A DNA stretch of 10,438 bases from Baffinella frigidus (lineage: Eukaryota; Cryptophyceae; Cryptomonadales; Baffinellaceae), in assembly GCA_026770585.1 (NCBI GenBank), contig MU646524.1, positions 335,892-346,329 on the forward strand. Direction: 5' to 3'. Numbering within the stretch: position 1 is the first letter of the stretch; each line of letters begins with the position of its first letter. The notes below the pieces were generated by a model. That model saw nothing but the letters and a program-made list of their open reading frames with translations. It ran no database searches and was not told the origin of the DNA. This document shows, piece after piece, positions 1-6,799 of this stretch. The translations under genes were made by a program, and so were the position numbers.

Positions 1-94
<94 letters not shown>

Positions 95-95
95 G
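1..95. repeat. (TTGAGGG)n heptamer array
   Basis: An almost perfect tandem array of the 7-bp unit TTGAGGG, about 13 copies, running off the left edge. It is one base away from the TTTAGGG telomere unit and ends six bases before the stop codon of the TFIIE alpha gene. It is homogeneous, unlike the mixed arrays further right, which suggests recent expansion of one variant unit. Confidence 0.97.
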
Positions 96-100
96 AGATT

Positions 101-1210
101 TCAACCTGCATGGGTGTCGCCGAAACTGCCTGCCCTCCACCACAGAATGCCAAGCAACGGGCACACACGGCCAGAAGAGAGGAAAGTGCGTTGATGAAAG
201 AAGAAACGGGGAGGGAGGGGCGCGGCTGCCTGCGTCTCGTCCACAGGGGCCGCCCCCCCACCGTCTGCTGCCGCCCGCCCCGCAGGCGTCTGCTCCTGCG
301 CGGTCTTATGCAGCGCCGCAAAGGACCCGATAGCAGCCTCGGCAGCGGCTGCGTCCTGTTGCCGCTGCGCGCCCCCGGGAGCAGTGTTTGCCAGCCAGGG
401 CTGCGCGGCCGCGCCGGCGCCATCGTCGAAAGAGAGCACGATCTTCTTCCCCTGGTAGACTGTCTCCCCGTCTGCCCCTCCTTCTCCTGCAGCCCCTCCA
501 GCGCCGTCCCCCCCTTTGCCCCCGATCTTGGCTGTCGCTTCTGGGAGCGGCGCGGGGAGGAGGATCATCTCCGTGCGTTTCAGAGCCTCGATGAGGCGCT
601 GGAGCTGGGCCTGGAGGCGCTGGTGGATGTTGCCGTGGTTCTTGTCGCTCTCAAGGATCTCGGACTTCTCCTCAAGCTCCGTCTGGCAGTGCTCGCACAC
701 GAACGCCATCAGATCCTGGTCGAGCAGAGCCTGGACGTCGAACTCGTCCCAGAAGGGGTGGTTGCCGTCCTCGTCCGTGCAGGTGGGACACACGTGCCGT
801 GTCATCTTCTCAGGCGGTGCCTTCTGGAGCCCGTCCTTCATTGCATGGATACGCAGCTTCGTGGAGTCGAGCATCAGCTTGTAGTCCACGCGCCAATACT
901 GCTGCTGGATTTCGGATCTTCCTCGCATCTCCTTCCGCTGAAAGCTCTTGACCAGGTTGTCACGCTCCAGAAGGCACAGCGCCCGCCGTACAATCTTGTT
1001 CTGCAGCTTGAGCTCCGACGAGAGATCCTCGTCGCGGATGCTCGCCTGCAGCGCGCTCGCCTGCCCGCCCGTGAGGTGCAGCAGCCCGTCCATCACCACC
1101 ACACAGTCCTTTTCGTAGAAGGCGCGCGTGACCATCCGCGCCACGTCCTCCACGGCGCGCAGCTCGCCGGCCTTCAGCGTCACGGGCCCTGGGGCGTCCC
1201 GTCCGGCCAT
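101..1210 (-). CDS. GTF2E1: Transcription initiation factor IIE subunit alpha (TFIIE-alpha)
   Basis: Predicted 369-residue nuclear protein. TFIIE alpha joins the RNA polymerase II preinitiation complex and recruits and stimulates TFIIH. Seen: residues 15-125 fit the TFIIE winged helix (VARMVTRAFYEKD near 23-35, RRALCLLERDNLVKS near 75-89, YWRVDYKLML near 105-114). A zinc ribbon follows, with C141-PT-C144 and C172-EH-C175 about 27 residues apart, then a helix (QRLQAQLQRLIEALKRTE, 197-214) as in the family. After a Gly/Ala-rich linker, TVYQGKKIVLS (250-260) resembles the family's short C-terminal strand motif, and the tail is Ala/Pro-rich. The human protein is about 439 residues, so the acidic C-terminus is short or diverged. 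No intron is needed. I start at the Met at 1210 because homology begins just after it; an in-frame Met at 1324 would add 38 residues. The last ~35 residues look non-conserved and the true 3' end may be spliced. Confidence 0.9.
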   Translation of the reverse strand: MAGRDAPGPVTLKAGELRAVEDVARMVTRAFYEKDCVVVMDGLLHLTGGQASALQASIRDEDLSSELKLQNKIVRRALCLLERDNLVKSFQRKEMRGRSEIQQQYWRVDYKLMLDSTKLRIHAMKDGLQKAPPEKMTRHVCPTCTDEDGNHPFWDEFDVQALLDQDLMAFVCEHCQTELEEKSEILESDKNHGNIHQRLQAQLQRLIEALKRTEMILLPAPLPEATAKIGGKGGDGAGGAAGEGGADGETVYQGKKIVLSFDDGAGAAAQPWLANTAPGGAQRQQDAAAAEAAIGSFAALHKTAQEQTPAGRAAADGGGAAPVDETQAAAPLPPRFFFHQRTFLSSGRVCPLLGILWWRAGSFGDTHAG

Positions 1211-1376
1211 CCTGATCCCGTCTCGATCTAGATCCTGAAAATCCCGAGCTTGAGGCTGGAAGAGGAACAAATCGAGGAATGAGTTTGAGATTTTTTGCAA
1301 CGGAACGGTTCGTTTTCGCACCATTTATCGTGGCAAAGGACTCAAGCCCCATCTCCAATCCAATTTTCAGTGAGCA
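1211..1376. promoter_or_regulatory. Shared divergent upstream region
   Basis: These 166 bp separate the two start codons, which face away from each other, so both genes must be driven from here or from within each other's 5' part. The stretch is clearly more AT-rich than the flanking exons and includes a T run near 1291. I see no convincing TATA box. A CAATCCAATTTTCAG tract just before the CENP-N start could be an acceptor of a 5' UTR intron. If TFIIE alpha starts at 1324 the gap is only 52 bp. Confidence 0.5.
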
Positions 1377-2837
1377 ATGTCGAGCTCGGCCGCTCTGCGC
1401 GCGGCCCTCGCCAAGCTGACGCACGCCGGGCTGCAGGAGCTTGCAGCAGCGCACCAGCTTGACGACGTAGATGTGGATCCCACGTCAAGCAAAGGGCAGG
1501 TGATCGCGAGTTTGGCAGATCATGCGCTTGAAATCTGCGGCGAAGATGCCATCGGAAGGATCATCGGTGCGACCTCCCCGCCTCTGTGAATCCGCGTGTT
1601 TCCAGGATCGTGGGGAACATGCACGACACTGAACCTGTGGACGTGGACCGTGACTCCATGCTCACGTTTGCAGGTGACGCGGAGGTGAGAGCAGCGCTGC
1701 AGAAAGTTCGCAAGTGGGCAGCCTGGCGCGCGGAGTGGGGAGGCGCAAACGAGCCGCTCGGGGCCGTCGACGTCGATGATCTCGCACAGGTCAGTCTATC
1801 GGAACATTTACGCATCCTCTCAATGTGCCGCGCCTGCTCGCTGACGCCAAAAAAATGCGCGCAGGCGCTCCACGAAGAGCTGGTCGGGTTCTTCCCATCC
1901 GCCACGGTGTCCTCGTCGCTCGCAGGATCCGGCGACTCGGTGTGCTTCCGCATCAGCATCGAGGAGCACGTCTCGACCGAGGCGCGCCCGGTCGGGACGA
2001 AGATGCACCACATCTTCCTCATGCATTTCCTCTCCTCGAGCCTCTTCCTGGCGTCGTCATTCAAGCCGGAGTTCGCGCCGTACATCCGATTTGCCCTTTC
2101 CAAGGCTATGGCTGCAACCTCGGTAAGCCCTGCCTTCCACAGACCACTATCTCCAGACCCCAGACCCTAGACCCTCGACCCTAGACCCTAGACCCTAAAC
2201 CCTAAACCCTAAACCCTAAACCCTAAACCCTAAACCCTAAACACTAAACTCTAAACCCCACCAACAGTTGGAACCCCTAGAGCTGTCATCAAAGAACCTC
2301 GATGCTCTCAAGGATCTGGTCCTCGCGCCAAAACCCTCCGCGTCCCTGCTCAAAGCCCTTTCGCTCCCCACCGCCCGCACCGGCCTCCCAGCATTGGCCG
2401 ACGCCTCACACGGAGGAGCACACACGCGCGTGGTCGATGAAGGTGCAGCAGGCAAGCGGCAGCGCTCGTGGGAGGGGGGAGGCGCCGATGCCCCCCAGCT
2501 CCAGCGCATCGAGCTCCGCGTGGCGCGGGGGCGCGGGGGGGAGCGGCGCAGCGAGGCAGACGGGGATGGCAGGTCAGAAGCACAGGAGCTGCGGAGAGGC
2601 TCCCGCGCGCGAGACCCAGACATCGACTACAACCTCGACACGGCCGACGGGCTAGGGCGGCAGAGAGACCCTTCGGGGGGAGGGCTGCGGGTCGTTTTTG
2701 AGGGGCGCAGCGTTCTTACGGGGCTAGCAAGGTTCCTCGCGTGTGGGGTGTTGGTGGATCCGCCTGAGGAGGTGGCTGCTGTGCTGCGGGATGGCGCGCT
2801 GCCCACGGATGTTGTCACCGTGCGGCCTGTTTCCTAG
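1377..2837 (+). CDS. CENPN: Centromere protein N (CENP-N/Chl4 family), four exons
   Basis: Exons 1377-1566, 1674-1789, 1865-2122 and 2268-2837 join in frame to 377 residues (human CENP-N has about 339). CENP-N is a CCAN subunit that binds the CENP-A nucleosome with its N-terminal half and CENP-L with its C-terminal half. Seen: a helical N-terminus (1-82) with the family's spacing of short helices; VDVDDLAQALHEELVGF (95-111) then a beta segment ending CFRISIEE (129-136); HIFLMHFLSSSLFLASSF (151-168), a hydrophobic strand followed by the family's S-S-x motif; IRFALSKAMAATS (176-188) and LELSSKNLDALKDLVL (192-207), the best family match. A poorly conserved charged linker (210-325) precedes LRVVFEGRSVLTGLARFL (328-345), which fits the C-terminal CENP-L-binding sheet. 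Assignment rests on ordered motif similarity recalled from the human protein, not on a search. Without splicing the frame breaks at 1587-1589. Confidence 0.78.
1567..1673 (+). other. CENP-N intron 1 (107 nt)
   Basis: Donor GTGCGA and acceptor TTTGCAG. The unspliced exon-1 frame meets a stop at 1587-1589. A nearer acceptor at 1605 gives a 39-nt intron but the wrong frame. Joining 1566 to 1674 keeps frame (phase 1), giving ...RIIG-DAEVRAALQKV, which continues the predicted helix. Removing it discards the upstream part of a second open frame that begins at 1586. Confidence 0.75.
1790..1864 (+). other. CENP-N intron 2 (75 nt, in-frame, no stop)
   Basis: Donor GTCAGT and acceptor GCGCGCAG. The length is a multiple of three and the frame stays open through it, so retention would insert 25 residues. 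Splicing is preferred because VDVDDLAQ then runs directly into ALHEELVGFF, matching the spacing of the equivalent helix in CENP-N. Confidence 0.7.
2123..2267 (+). other. CENP-N intron 3 (145 nt) made mostly of telomere-like repeat
   Basis: Donor GTAAGC after codon 188 (phase 0) and acceptor CCAACAG before LEPLELSS. Between them, from about 2150 to 2258, the intron is a heptamer array that grades from CCCTAGA/CCCTCGA units into uniform CCCTAAA. Frame and homology are continuous across the junction, so the array lies inside a working intron. Confidence 0.85.
2150..2258. repeat. CCCTAAA-type array inside CENP-N intron 3
   Basis: About 15 heptamers in C-strand orientation relative to the coding strand: CCCTAGA and CCCTCGA variants first, then about seven exact CCCTAAA units, then decayed units. 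On the transcript this would be a C-rich, pyrimidine-biased tract leading to the acceptor. Confidence 0.95.
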
Positions 2838-2998
2838 CACACGCGCGGTCCGCCTGGCATCCAAGTGCTCCTGCTTATTGGGCAGATTACACGAAGGTTC
2901 CTTGTGCGTACACGTGGTGAAGGTAATACGTGAACACAGGGTGGTCTCGAGGAAGCCCGGCTGCTGTAGAAGCTGCACCACAGACAGAATTCTCGACC
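2838..2998. other. CENP-N 3' flank, no gene seen
   Basis: Presumed 3' UTR and spacer between the CENP-N stop codon and the first palindromic element. No AATAAA, no open frame with recognisable content and no repeat of the heptamer class was seen. Confidence 0.5.
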
Positions 2999-3118
2999 AC
3001 AGGGGTACCTCGCTCATAAGAAACTGCCTACTCCTAGGGCCCTACAGTAGGACTATGCCTAGGGCCTTACGGTGGTCCTAGGGGGGGGGGCAGTTTCTTA
3101 TGAGCGAGGTACCCTTGT
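2999..3118. mobile_element. Palindromic MITE-like element, family A copy 1
   Basis: About 120 bp. Inverted ends ACAGGGGTACCTCGCTCATA and, on the right, TATGAGCGAGGTACCCTTGT (about 27 bp of near-perfect pairing continuing into AAGAAACTGCC/GGCAGTTTCTT). The inner part carries the CCTAGGGCCCTACAGTAGG core and a run of ten G. It is far too short for a transposase. The right end abuts TA; the left flank reads CA, so the presumed TA duplication is mutated here. Type inferred from structure and multiple copies in the window. Confidence 0.88.
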
Positions 3119-3169
3119 ACACTGTACAGAGATTGTTCGCGAGTATGGCCACACGCCACACCCACGGCC

Positions 3170-3232
3170 TCACGCACCTAGGAATAGCACTACTGGACCG
3201 TCCTCGAGCGGTGCGTGTCCGTGTTCGCGAGA
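3170..3232. mobile_element. Decayed family-B-like element
   Basis: CCTAGGAATAGCACTACTGG and CGGTGCGTGTCCGTG match the inner right half of the intact family B element at 6800-6906 at roughly 80 percent or better by eye. The left terminal repeat is reduced to a short CACGCAC remnant, so this is a truncated or eroded copy between two family A copies. Confidence 0.55.
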
Positions 3233-3271
3233 ACTCATTCACCTGTATGGGCCTGGGGGCGGCTCGGGCTG

Positions 3272-3393
3272 TACAGGGGTACCTCGCTCACAAAAAACGG
3301 ACCCCCCTCCGAGGACCACCGTAGGGTTCTAGGCGTAGGCCTACTGTAGGGTCCTAGGGGGGGATGGTTTCTTATGAGCGAGGTACCCCTGTA
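3272..3393. mobile_element. Palindromic MITE-like element, family A copy 2
   Basis: 122 bp from TACAGGGGTACC to GGTACCCCTGTA with TA on both sides, the clearest case of a TA target duplication. Terminal repeats are about 26 bp; the left one has CTCACAAAAAAC in place of CTCATAAGAAAC. The core holds CTAGGCGTAGGCCTACTGTA and a G run. Confidence 0.9.
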
Positions 3394-3770
3394 GTTTCCT
3401 GTTCTCGGTCCCAGAAGCGGCCACACGTCGGATCCACTGCACCGTAAGAGTTGTGTATTGACGACCAACAGACTACGGTATGCCCTAGGGCCTACATGAC
3501 CTTTCTCCGCATCACCGCGTGCGTCGCTTTTGCTCAGACTTTGCCTTTGTGGAGGTGCATACATGGCAGCCGTGTTGGTATGAACAAAGTTCTATCAGAT
3601 TCGTGGGAATATCGTTCCAATTTAGGACGCTTTCGTGGTACAAATTTTAAAATAGTGCTGACTAAAACACTAAAAGACACTGGTAAACCTCTTTTTTTTT
3701 GACTAGCAGTCTGAGGCGGGCCCGTCCGGTCGTCGTAAATTAGATCGATATTTTCAATAAGATTTACATT
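3394..3770. other. Unique, relatively AT-rich spacer
   Basis: This is the least repetitive stretch of the right-hand 7.6 kb and the most AT-rich (for example ATTTTAAAATAG near 3646 and ATATTTTCAATAAGAT near 3748). Open frames here are short, lack recognisable motifs and overlap element ends. GGCAGCCGTGTTGG at 3564-3577 recurs with one change near 6481-6494. No RNA gene was recognised. Confidence 0.5.
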
Positions 3771-3775
3771 AGGGT

Positions 3776-3852
3776 GCAGTAGGCCTAGAGCCTACAGGCC
3801 ACCGTAAGGTCCGGGGGGTTGGCCTGCTGTAGAGCCCTAGGGGGGGGCGGGT
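3776..3852. mobile_element. Degenerate family A core lacking its ends
   Basis: GCAGTAGGCCTAGAGCCTAC, GGCCACCGTAAGGTC and GAGCCCTAGGGGGGGGCGGG follow the order of the family A core, including the G run, but the TACCTCGCTCATAAG ends are missing. Probably an old, end-eroded insertion. Confidence 0.6.
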
Positions 3853-4037
3853 TCTTCTATTCCACACTGCGTCAATAAGAAGGCAGGTGAGCAAGTTTGT
3901 AACTAAAAAAAGGGTAAAATATGTGAAATGGAACCTCGATACGTTTGAAATTATCTGCTCGTAGTCCACCGTGTGGCAAGTAACCCCTGTACGCTCACGT
4001 ATTGGAACTAGTGCGCACATGGTACCAGGTGCCTGCT

Positions 4038-4815
4038 CCTAAACCCTAAACCCTGAACCCTAAACCCTAAACCCTAAACCCTAAACCCTTAACACTGAAC
4101 CCTGAACCAAATGCCCTGCGCCCTGAACCCTAAATCCTAAATCCTAAACCCTAAACCTTGAACCCTGAAACCCAAACCCTAAACCCTAAACTCCAAACCC
4201 TGAACCTTAAACCCAAAAACCTAAACCCTGAACCCTATACCCCATAAACCCTAACTCCAAAGTTGAGTCCAAACCCTAAACCCTGAACCCTGAACCCTTG
4301 ACCCTCTACCATCTACCCTTTACCCTTTACCATCTTTCATCTACTCTCTACCATCTACCCTCTACCCTCTGCCCTCTACCCCATACCCTTTACCCTATAC
4401 CCTATACCCTATACCCTATACCCTATACTCTGTACCCTATACCCTATACCCTATACTCTATATCCTCTATGCCCTACACCTTACACCCTATACCTTATAC
4501 CCTATCACATATACACTGAACCCTAAACCTTAAACCCTAAACCCCAAACCCTTTACCCTTTACCCGAACCCCCGAGATGTTTCAGACGCTGTTGATCACC
4601 TGAGTAGACCCAAACCCCTACGCCCAAAACCCCAAACCCTGAACCCTAAACCCTAAATCCTAAACCGTACACCCTCAACCCTAAATCCCGAACCCCAAAC
4701 CACAAACCACAAAACCTAAACCCAAGACCCCAAATCCCAACCCGCAAAACCCAACCCACAAACCATAAATCCTGAACTGCCTCAAAACCACACACTAAAC
4801 CATCAACCCTCAACT
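4038..4815. repeat. Degenerate CCCTAAA-type array, C-strand orientation
   Basis: Nearly all of this stretch parses as 7-mers of the AAACCCT/GAACCCT type with slippage. A clean sub-block of TATACCC/TACCATC/TACCCTC units runs 4305-4510, and ordinary CCCTAAA/CCCTGAA units lie on both sides. A short non-repeat insert (CGAGATGTTTCAGACGCTG) sits at 4573-4591. Decay increases toward 4800. Open frames here are repeat translations and are not genes. Confidence 0.95.
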
Positions 4816-5070
4816 CCATTGATCCAGGTGCGGGTGTTCTTCTACACAGGGTCCACCCCTACCCAGACCCCCTCGATAACCACCCACGACATCCTTGAAA
4901 CCCCACCCGCGACACCCTTAACATCTCACCCTGCTGACACCCTCACTCTCTCTCACACACGCTCTCTCTCGCTCGCTCTGCCTCTCTCTCACACACTCTT
5001 TCTCACCCTGCTCCCTTCGCGCGGATCTCACCGGGCTTTAACATTGCGGCCCTACACCCGAAACCCTCGA
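4816..5070. repeat. Low-complexity C/T-rich spacer
   Basis: ACCC-rich sequence followed at about 4938-5015 by CT/CA dinucleotide-rich sequence (CTCTCTCTCACACACGCTCT type). An open frame crosses it into the repeated LWHAV block at 5116, but its composition (Ser/Leu/Thr/Pro only) follows the dinucleotide repeat and gives no evidence of a real protein. Confidence 0.7.
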
Positions 5071-5115
5071 CCCTCAACCCTCAACCCTCAAGCCCAAACC
5101 AGTCTGGGCGCAAAG

Positions 5116-5202
5116 CTCTGGCACGCAGTCACGGATATCACTGAGCCGACGGACATCAATGAGCCGGACATCCCTGAGTCCGATATGTCCTTGGACATTT
5201 AG
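5116..5202 (+). pseudogene. Repeated C-terminal coding-like block, copy 1
   Basis: Reads LWHAVTDITEPTDINEPDIP, then an acidic end finishing SLDI and a TAG stop: 28 codons from the LW. Copy 6 in the other arm (7590-7676) is the same apart from one base. The source protein is not recognised. It looks like the acidic C-terminus of a multicopy gene, carried in the inverted repeat without its body. Confidence 0.5.
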
Positions 5203-5264
5203 AATGGGCTTCGAAGTAGTTGATTCATAAGTAGTTGTCGAGTGCTAAGTCAACTCCGGCGGAG

Positions 5265-5348
5265 CTCTGGCACGCGGTCACGGATATCACGGACTCCGAT
5301 ACCCCTGATGCCGATGTCCCGTCAGACATTGAGACCTTGCTCGAATAG
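5265..5348 (+). pseudogene. Repeated C-terminal coding-like block, copy 2
   Basis: Reads ELWHAVTDITDSDTPDADVP, then SDIETLLE and stop. The usual TAG after SDI is GAG here, so the frame extends five codons to a TAG at 5346-5348. The matching right-arm copy (7459-7527) keeps TAG but has GI for DI. Confidence 0.5.
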
Positions 5349-5491
5349 CGAGGGGGCAAATGGGTCGGGTGATTTTGATTCGTGTCCAAGTTATGGGGGC
5401 TGAAACTCCAATTTGGAGTTTCAGCGCCCACAACTTGGACACGACTCGTCATTCGTACTCGAATAAAAAAGATCCGTCTGCCCCCTCGCTG
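5348..5491. mobile_element. Nested palindromic insertion
   Basis: AGCGAGGGGGCA at the left and TGCCCCCTCGCT at the right form outer inverted ends. Inside lies the 63-bp hairpin at 5381-5443. The same CTCGCT/GCCCCC end borders the equivalent hairpin in the right arm near 7435-7446, so the insertion predates duplication of the arms. No coding capacity. Confidence 0.6.
5381..5443. repeat. 63-bp near-perfect hairpin
   Basis: Arms 5381-5411 and 5413-5443 pair at 29 of 31 positions around a single central base; ends are CGTGTCCAAGTT and AACTTGGACACG. The right-arm counterpart (7328-7411) has the same ends but an interrupted left half. Confidence 0.95.
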
Positions 5492-5662
5492 TCCAACCAA
5501 GGAATGGACTCCTAAGTAGTTGTCGATTGCGAATTCAACACCAGACATTTAGAATTGGTGAGACCGGGCCTTTTTTCGCCCCAAAGTGACTTCCGAAGGC
5601 GAAAGTGACTTAACAGTAAAAGATAGCTTCCTGAGGTATGCCCGTCGACCCCGAAGAGGGCC

Positions 5663-5783
5663 TACAGGGGTACCTCGCTCATAAGAAACCACCTCCTCCT
5701 AGGACCCTACGGTAGGCCTATGCCTAGGGCCCTATGGTGATCCTTAGCGGGGGGTCGTTTCTTATGAGCGAGGTACCCCTGTA
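5663..5783. mobile_element. Palindromic MITE-like element, family A copy 3
   Basis: 121 bp, TACAGGGGTACCTCGCTCAT at the left and ATGAGCGAGGTACCCCTGTA at the right, perfect over at least 26 bp with TA at both edges. Core CCTAGGACCCTACGGTAGG followed by CTATGCCTAGGG. Probably the most intact family A copy here. Confidence 0.92.
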
Positions 5784-5812
5784 CAGGCGAGGCGGGCCCG
5801 TGGAATGTGGTG

Positions 5813-5937
5813 CGCCTCGGTTTCTAGGCCTGCTCATACGCCCTACGGTAAGGCACTAGGCCGAGGGCGAGTTAGGGCGAATATTCGCCCGTCCGCCACT
5901 TCAGGGATAGCCGAGGCACCCCTGTAGGCCGGCGAGT
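5813..5937. mobile_element. Decayed family-C-related element
   Basis: CTCATACGCCCTACGGTAAG is close to the reverse complement of the family C core at 6580-6612, and GCCACTTCAGGGATA at 5895-5909 equals the right end of family C. A left family C end is not recognisable. GCACCCCTGTA at 5927-5937 resembles a family A end, so fragments of two elements may be joined. Confidence 0.5.
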
Positions 5938-5949
5938 GTTTTTGGCGTG

Positions 5950-6069
5950 TACAGGTGTACCTCGCTCATCAGAAACGAGCACCCCCTTAGGACCACCATA
6001 GGGCCCTAGGCATATGCCTACTGTAGAGTCCTAGGGGGGGCGGTTTCTTATGAGCGAGGTACCCCTGTA
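5950..6069. mobile_element. Palindromic MITE-like element, family A copy 4
   Basis: 120 bp with TA at both sides. The left end has two changes (CAGGTGTACC, CTCATCAGAAAC); the right end GGTACCCCTG is intact. The core includes CTAGGCATATGCCTACTGTA and a run of seven G. Confidence 0.9.
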
Positions 6070-6081
6070 GGTTCGTTCAAT

Positions 6082-6129
6082 AAACGTTCTTTTCCTCTCG
6101 GCTCGCTCAACGGTGTCTACTTTGGAGTC
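6082..6129 (+). repeat. 48-bp direct repeat, copy 1
   Basis: AAACGTTCTTTTCCTCTCGG ... CGGTGTCTACTTTGGAGTC, repeated in the same orientation at 6294-6340 with one single-base gap and one substitution (CTCAACGG against CTGAACGG). Confidence 0.93.
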
Positions 6130-6293
6130 CTCGTAACTTTGGAAACAGAGGGCGTCCGAGTGAGCTCGGGCGCCATGGGGGATCGAGGATTGCAGAAGTC
6201 TTTAAGTTGATTGTTGACTTTACGCGGGACCCCGCCTACACAAAAGTGAGCTGTACGGTTCCGTGGCCAGACCCACCAACACCTCTATACCAC

Positions 6294-6340
6294 AAACGTT
6301 CTTTTCTCTCGGCTCGCTGAACGGTGTCTACTTTGGAGTC
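6294..6340 (+). repeat. 48-bp direct repeat, copy 2
   Basis: Second copy of the 6082-6129 sequence, 212 bp downstream. The segment between the copies shows no open frame with recognisable content. The duplication lies in the centre of the inverted repeat, which has otherwise been filled by palindromic elements. Confidence 0.93.
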
Positions 6341-6377
6341 GTCATTGAGGAGGCCTAAGTGAATCCACGCCGACGTC

Positions 6378-6466
6378 CTCATAACCTTGCGTCCATAGAT
6401 GCCCTTAGAGCCTAGATAACCACACTCATAACCTTGCATCCGTAGGTGCCCTTAGAGCCTAGATAC
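6378..6466 (+). repeat. Tandem duplication, 47-bp period
   Basis: CTCATAACCTTGC at 6378 and 6425 start two units that share GCCCTTAGAGCCTAGATA and differ at about three bases. A minus-strand open frame across this tandem (6439-6236) is explained by the duplication and has no recognised motif. Confidence 0.93.
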
Positions 6467-6520
6467 CGACAGGAAACGTGGCGGCCGTGTTGGTGTTGCG
6501 ATGACTCTCTCGCTCTCTAA

Positions 6521-6625
6521 TAGCCCTTAAGTGGCCAGCCGGTCAAATTTGACCGGCAAGAGGTCCTAGGCAGGTCCTAGGACCCTACCGTAGGGCGTAT
6601 GAGCCTACTGGCCACTTCAGGGATA
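6521..6625. mobile_element. Palindromic MITE-like element, family C
   Basis: 105 bp. Inverted ends TAGCCCTTAAGTGGCCAG and CTGGCCACTTCAGGGATA, paired with two mismatches and edged by TA. It contains a perfect 20-bp palindrome at 6538-6557 and the shared core CCTAGGACCCTACCGTAGGG. Its right TA coincides with the left edge of family A copy 5. Confidence 0.8.
6538..6557. repeat. Perfect 20-bp palindrome
   Basis: GCCGGTCAAATTTGACCGGC reads identically on both strands, with no spacer. It lies just inside the left end of the family C element, where it could extrude as a cruciform or act as a dimeric protein site. Confidence 0.97.
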
Positions 6626-6748
6626 GGGGTACCTCGCTCGTAAGAAACGCCCCTCCCCCCTAGCTAGGACCACCGTAGGGCCCTAGGCATAGATAGGCCT
6701 ACTGTAGGGTCCTAGGAAGAGGCGCTTTCTTATTAGCGAGGTCCTGTA
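6624..6748. mobile_element. Palindromic MITE-like element, family A copy 5 (decayed)
   Basis: About 125 bp. Left end ATAGGGGTACCTCGCTCGTA; the right end TTATTAGCGAGGTCCTGTAG has lost bases (GGTCCTG for GGTACCCCTG). The core shows small duplications (CTAGCTAGG, CATAGATAGG). It begins at the TA where family C ends, consistent with insertion of one element into the TA of the other. Confidence 0.82.
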
Positions 6749-6799
6749 GGCCCGCTCTGGGATAGACGGGCCCACCTCAGGAAGCTAACCCCTACAGCG

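Larger units (their letters stand above)
5071..5647. repeat. Left arm of a long inverted repeat
   Basis: Pairs in inverted orientation with 6765-7717. The outer ~265 bp (5101-5365 against 7426-7690) differ at about six positions by eye, roughly 98 percent identity. The inner part pairs in blocks (hairpin 5381-5443; GGTGAGACCGGGCC with the TTCGCCCC and CTTCCGAAGGCGAAAGT segments; AGCTTCCTGAGGT) separated by a deletion relative to the right arm. The outer boundary is inside CCCTCAA heptamers, whose complement TTGAGGG borders the right arm. Confidence 0.93.

Noticed and set aside
1-95. A true chromosome end at the left edge
   Set aside because: The array is G-strand at a left edge, the wrong polarity for a left telomere, and its unit is TTGAGGG; it is better seen as internal heptamer repeat.
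83-1231. Long plus-strand open frame opposite TFIIE alpha
   Set aside because: It is antisense to a gene with clear family motifs, starts in the heptamer array and shows no domain; the open frame follows from high GC.
960-1454. Overlapping minus-strand frame across the intergenic region
   Set aside because: It is out of frame with TFIIE alpha, crosses the CENP-N start, and has Arg/Gly/Ala-biased content typical of a shadow frame.
1586-2170. A separate gene starting at the ATG at 1586
   Set aside because: Its first 29 codons lie in the predicted CENP-N intron 1 and its last codons read into the repeat intron; splicing joins its middle to good CENP-N exons on both sides.
2743-3564. Small open frames containing GTSLIRN or MSEVPL strings
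   Set aside because: These are translations of family A terminal repeats, not proteins.
3451-3702. 83-codon open frame in the AT-rich spacer
   Set aside because: No motif, no supporting neighbours, and no coding-like composition compared with the two real genes.
3394-3770. tRNA or other small RNA gene
   Set aside because: I looked for GGTTCGAATCC-type T-arm sequences and cloverleaf pairing and found none on either strand.
4298-4519. Open frame of repeated YTLYPIP type
   Set aside because: Direct translation of the TATACCC heptamer block.
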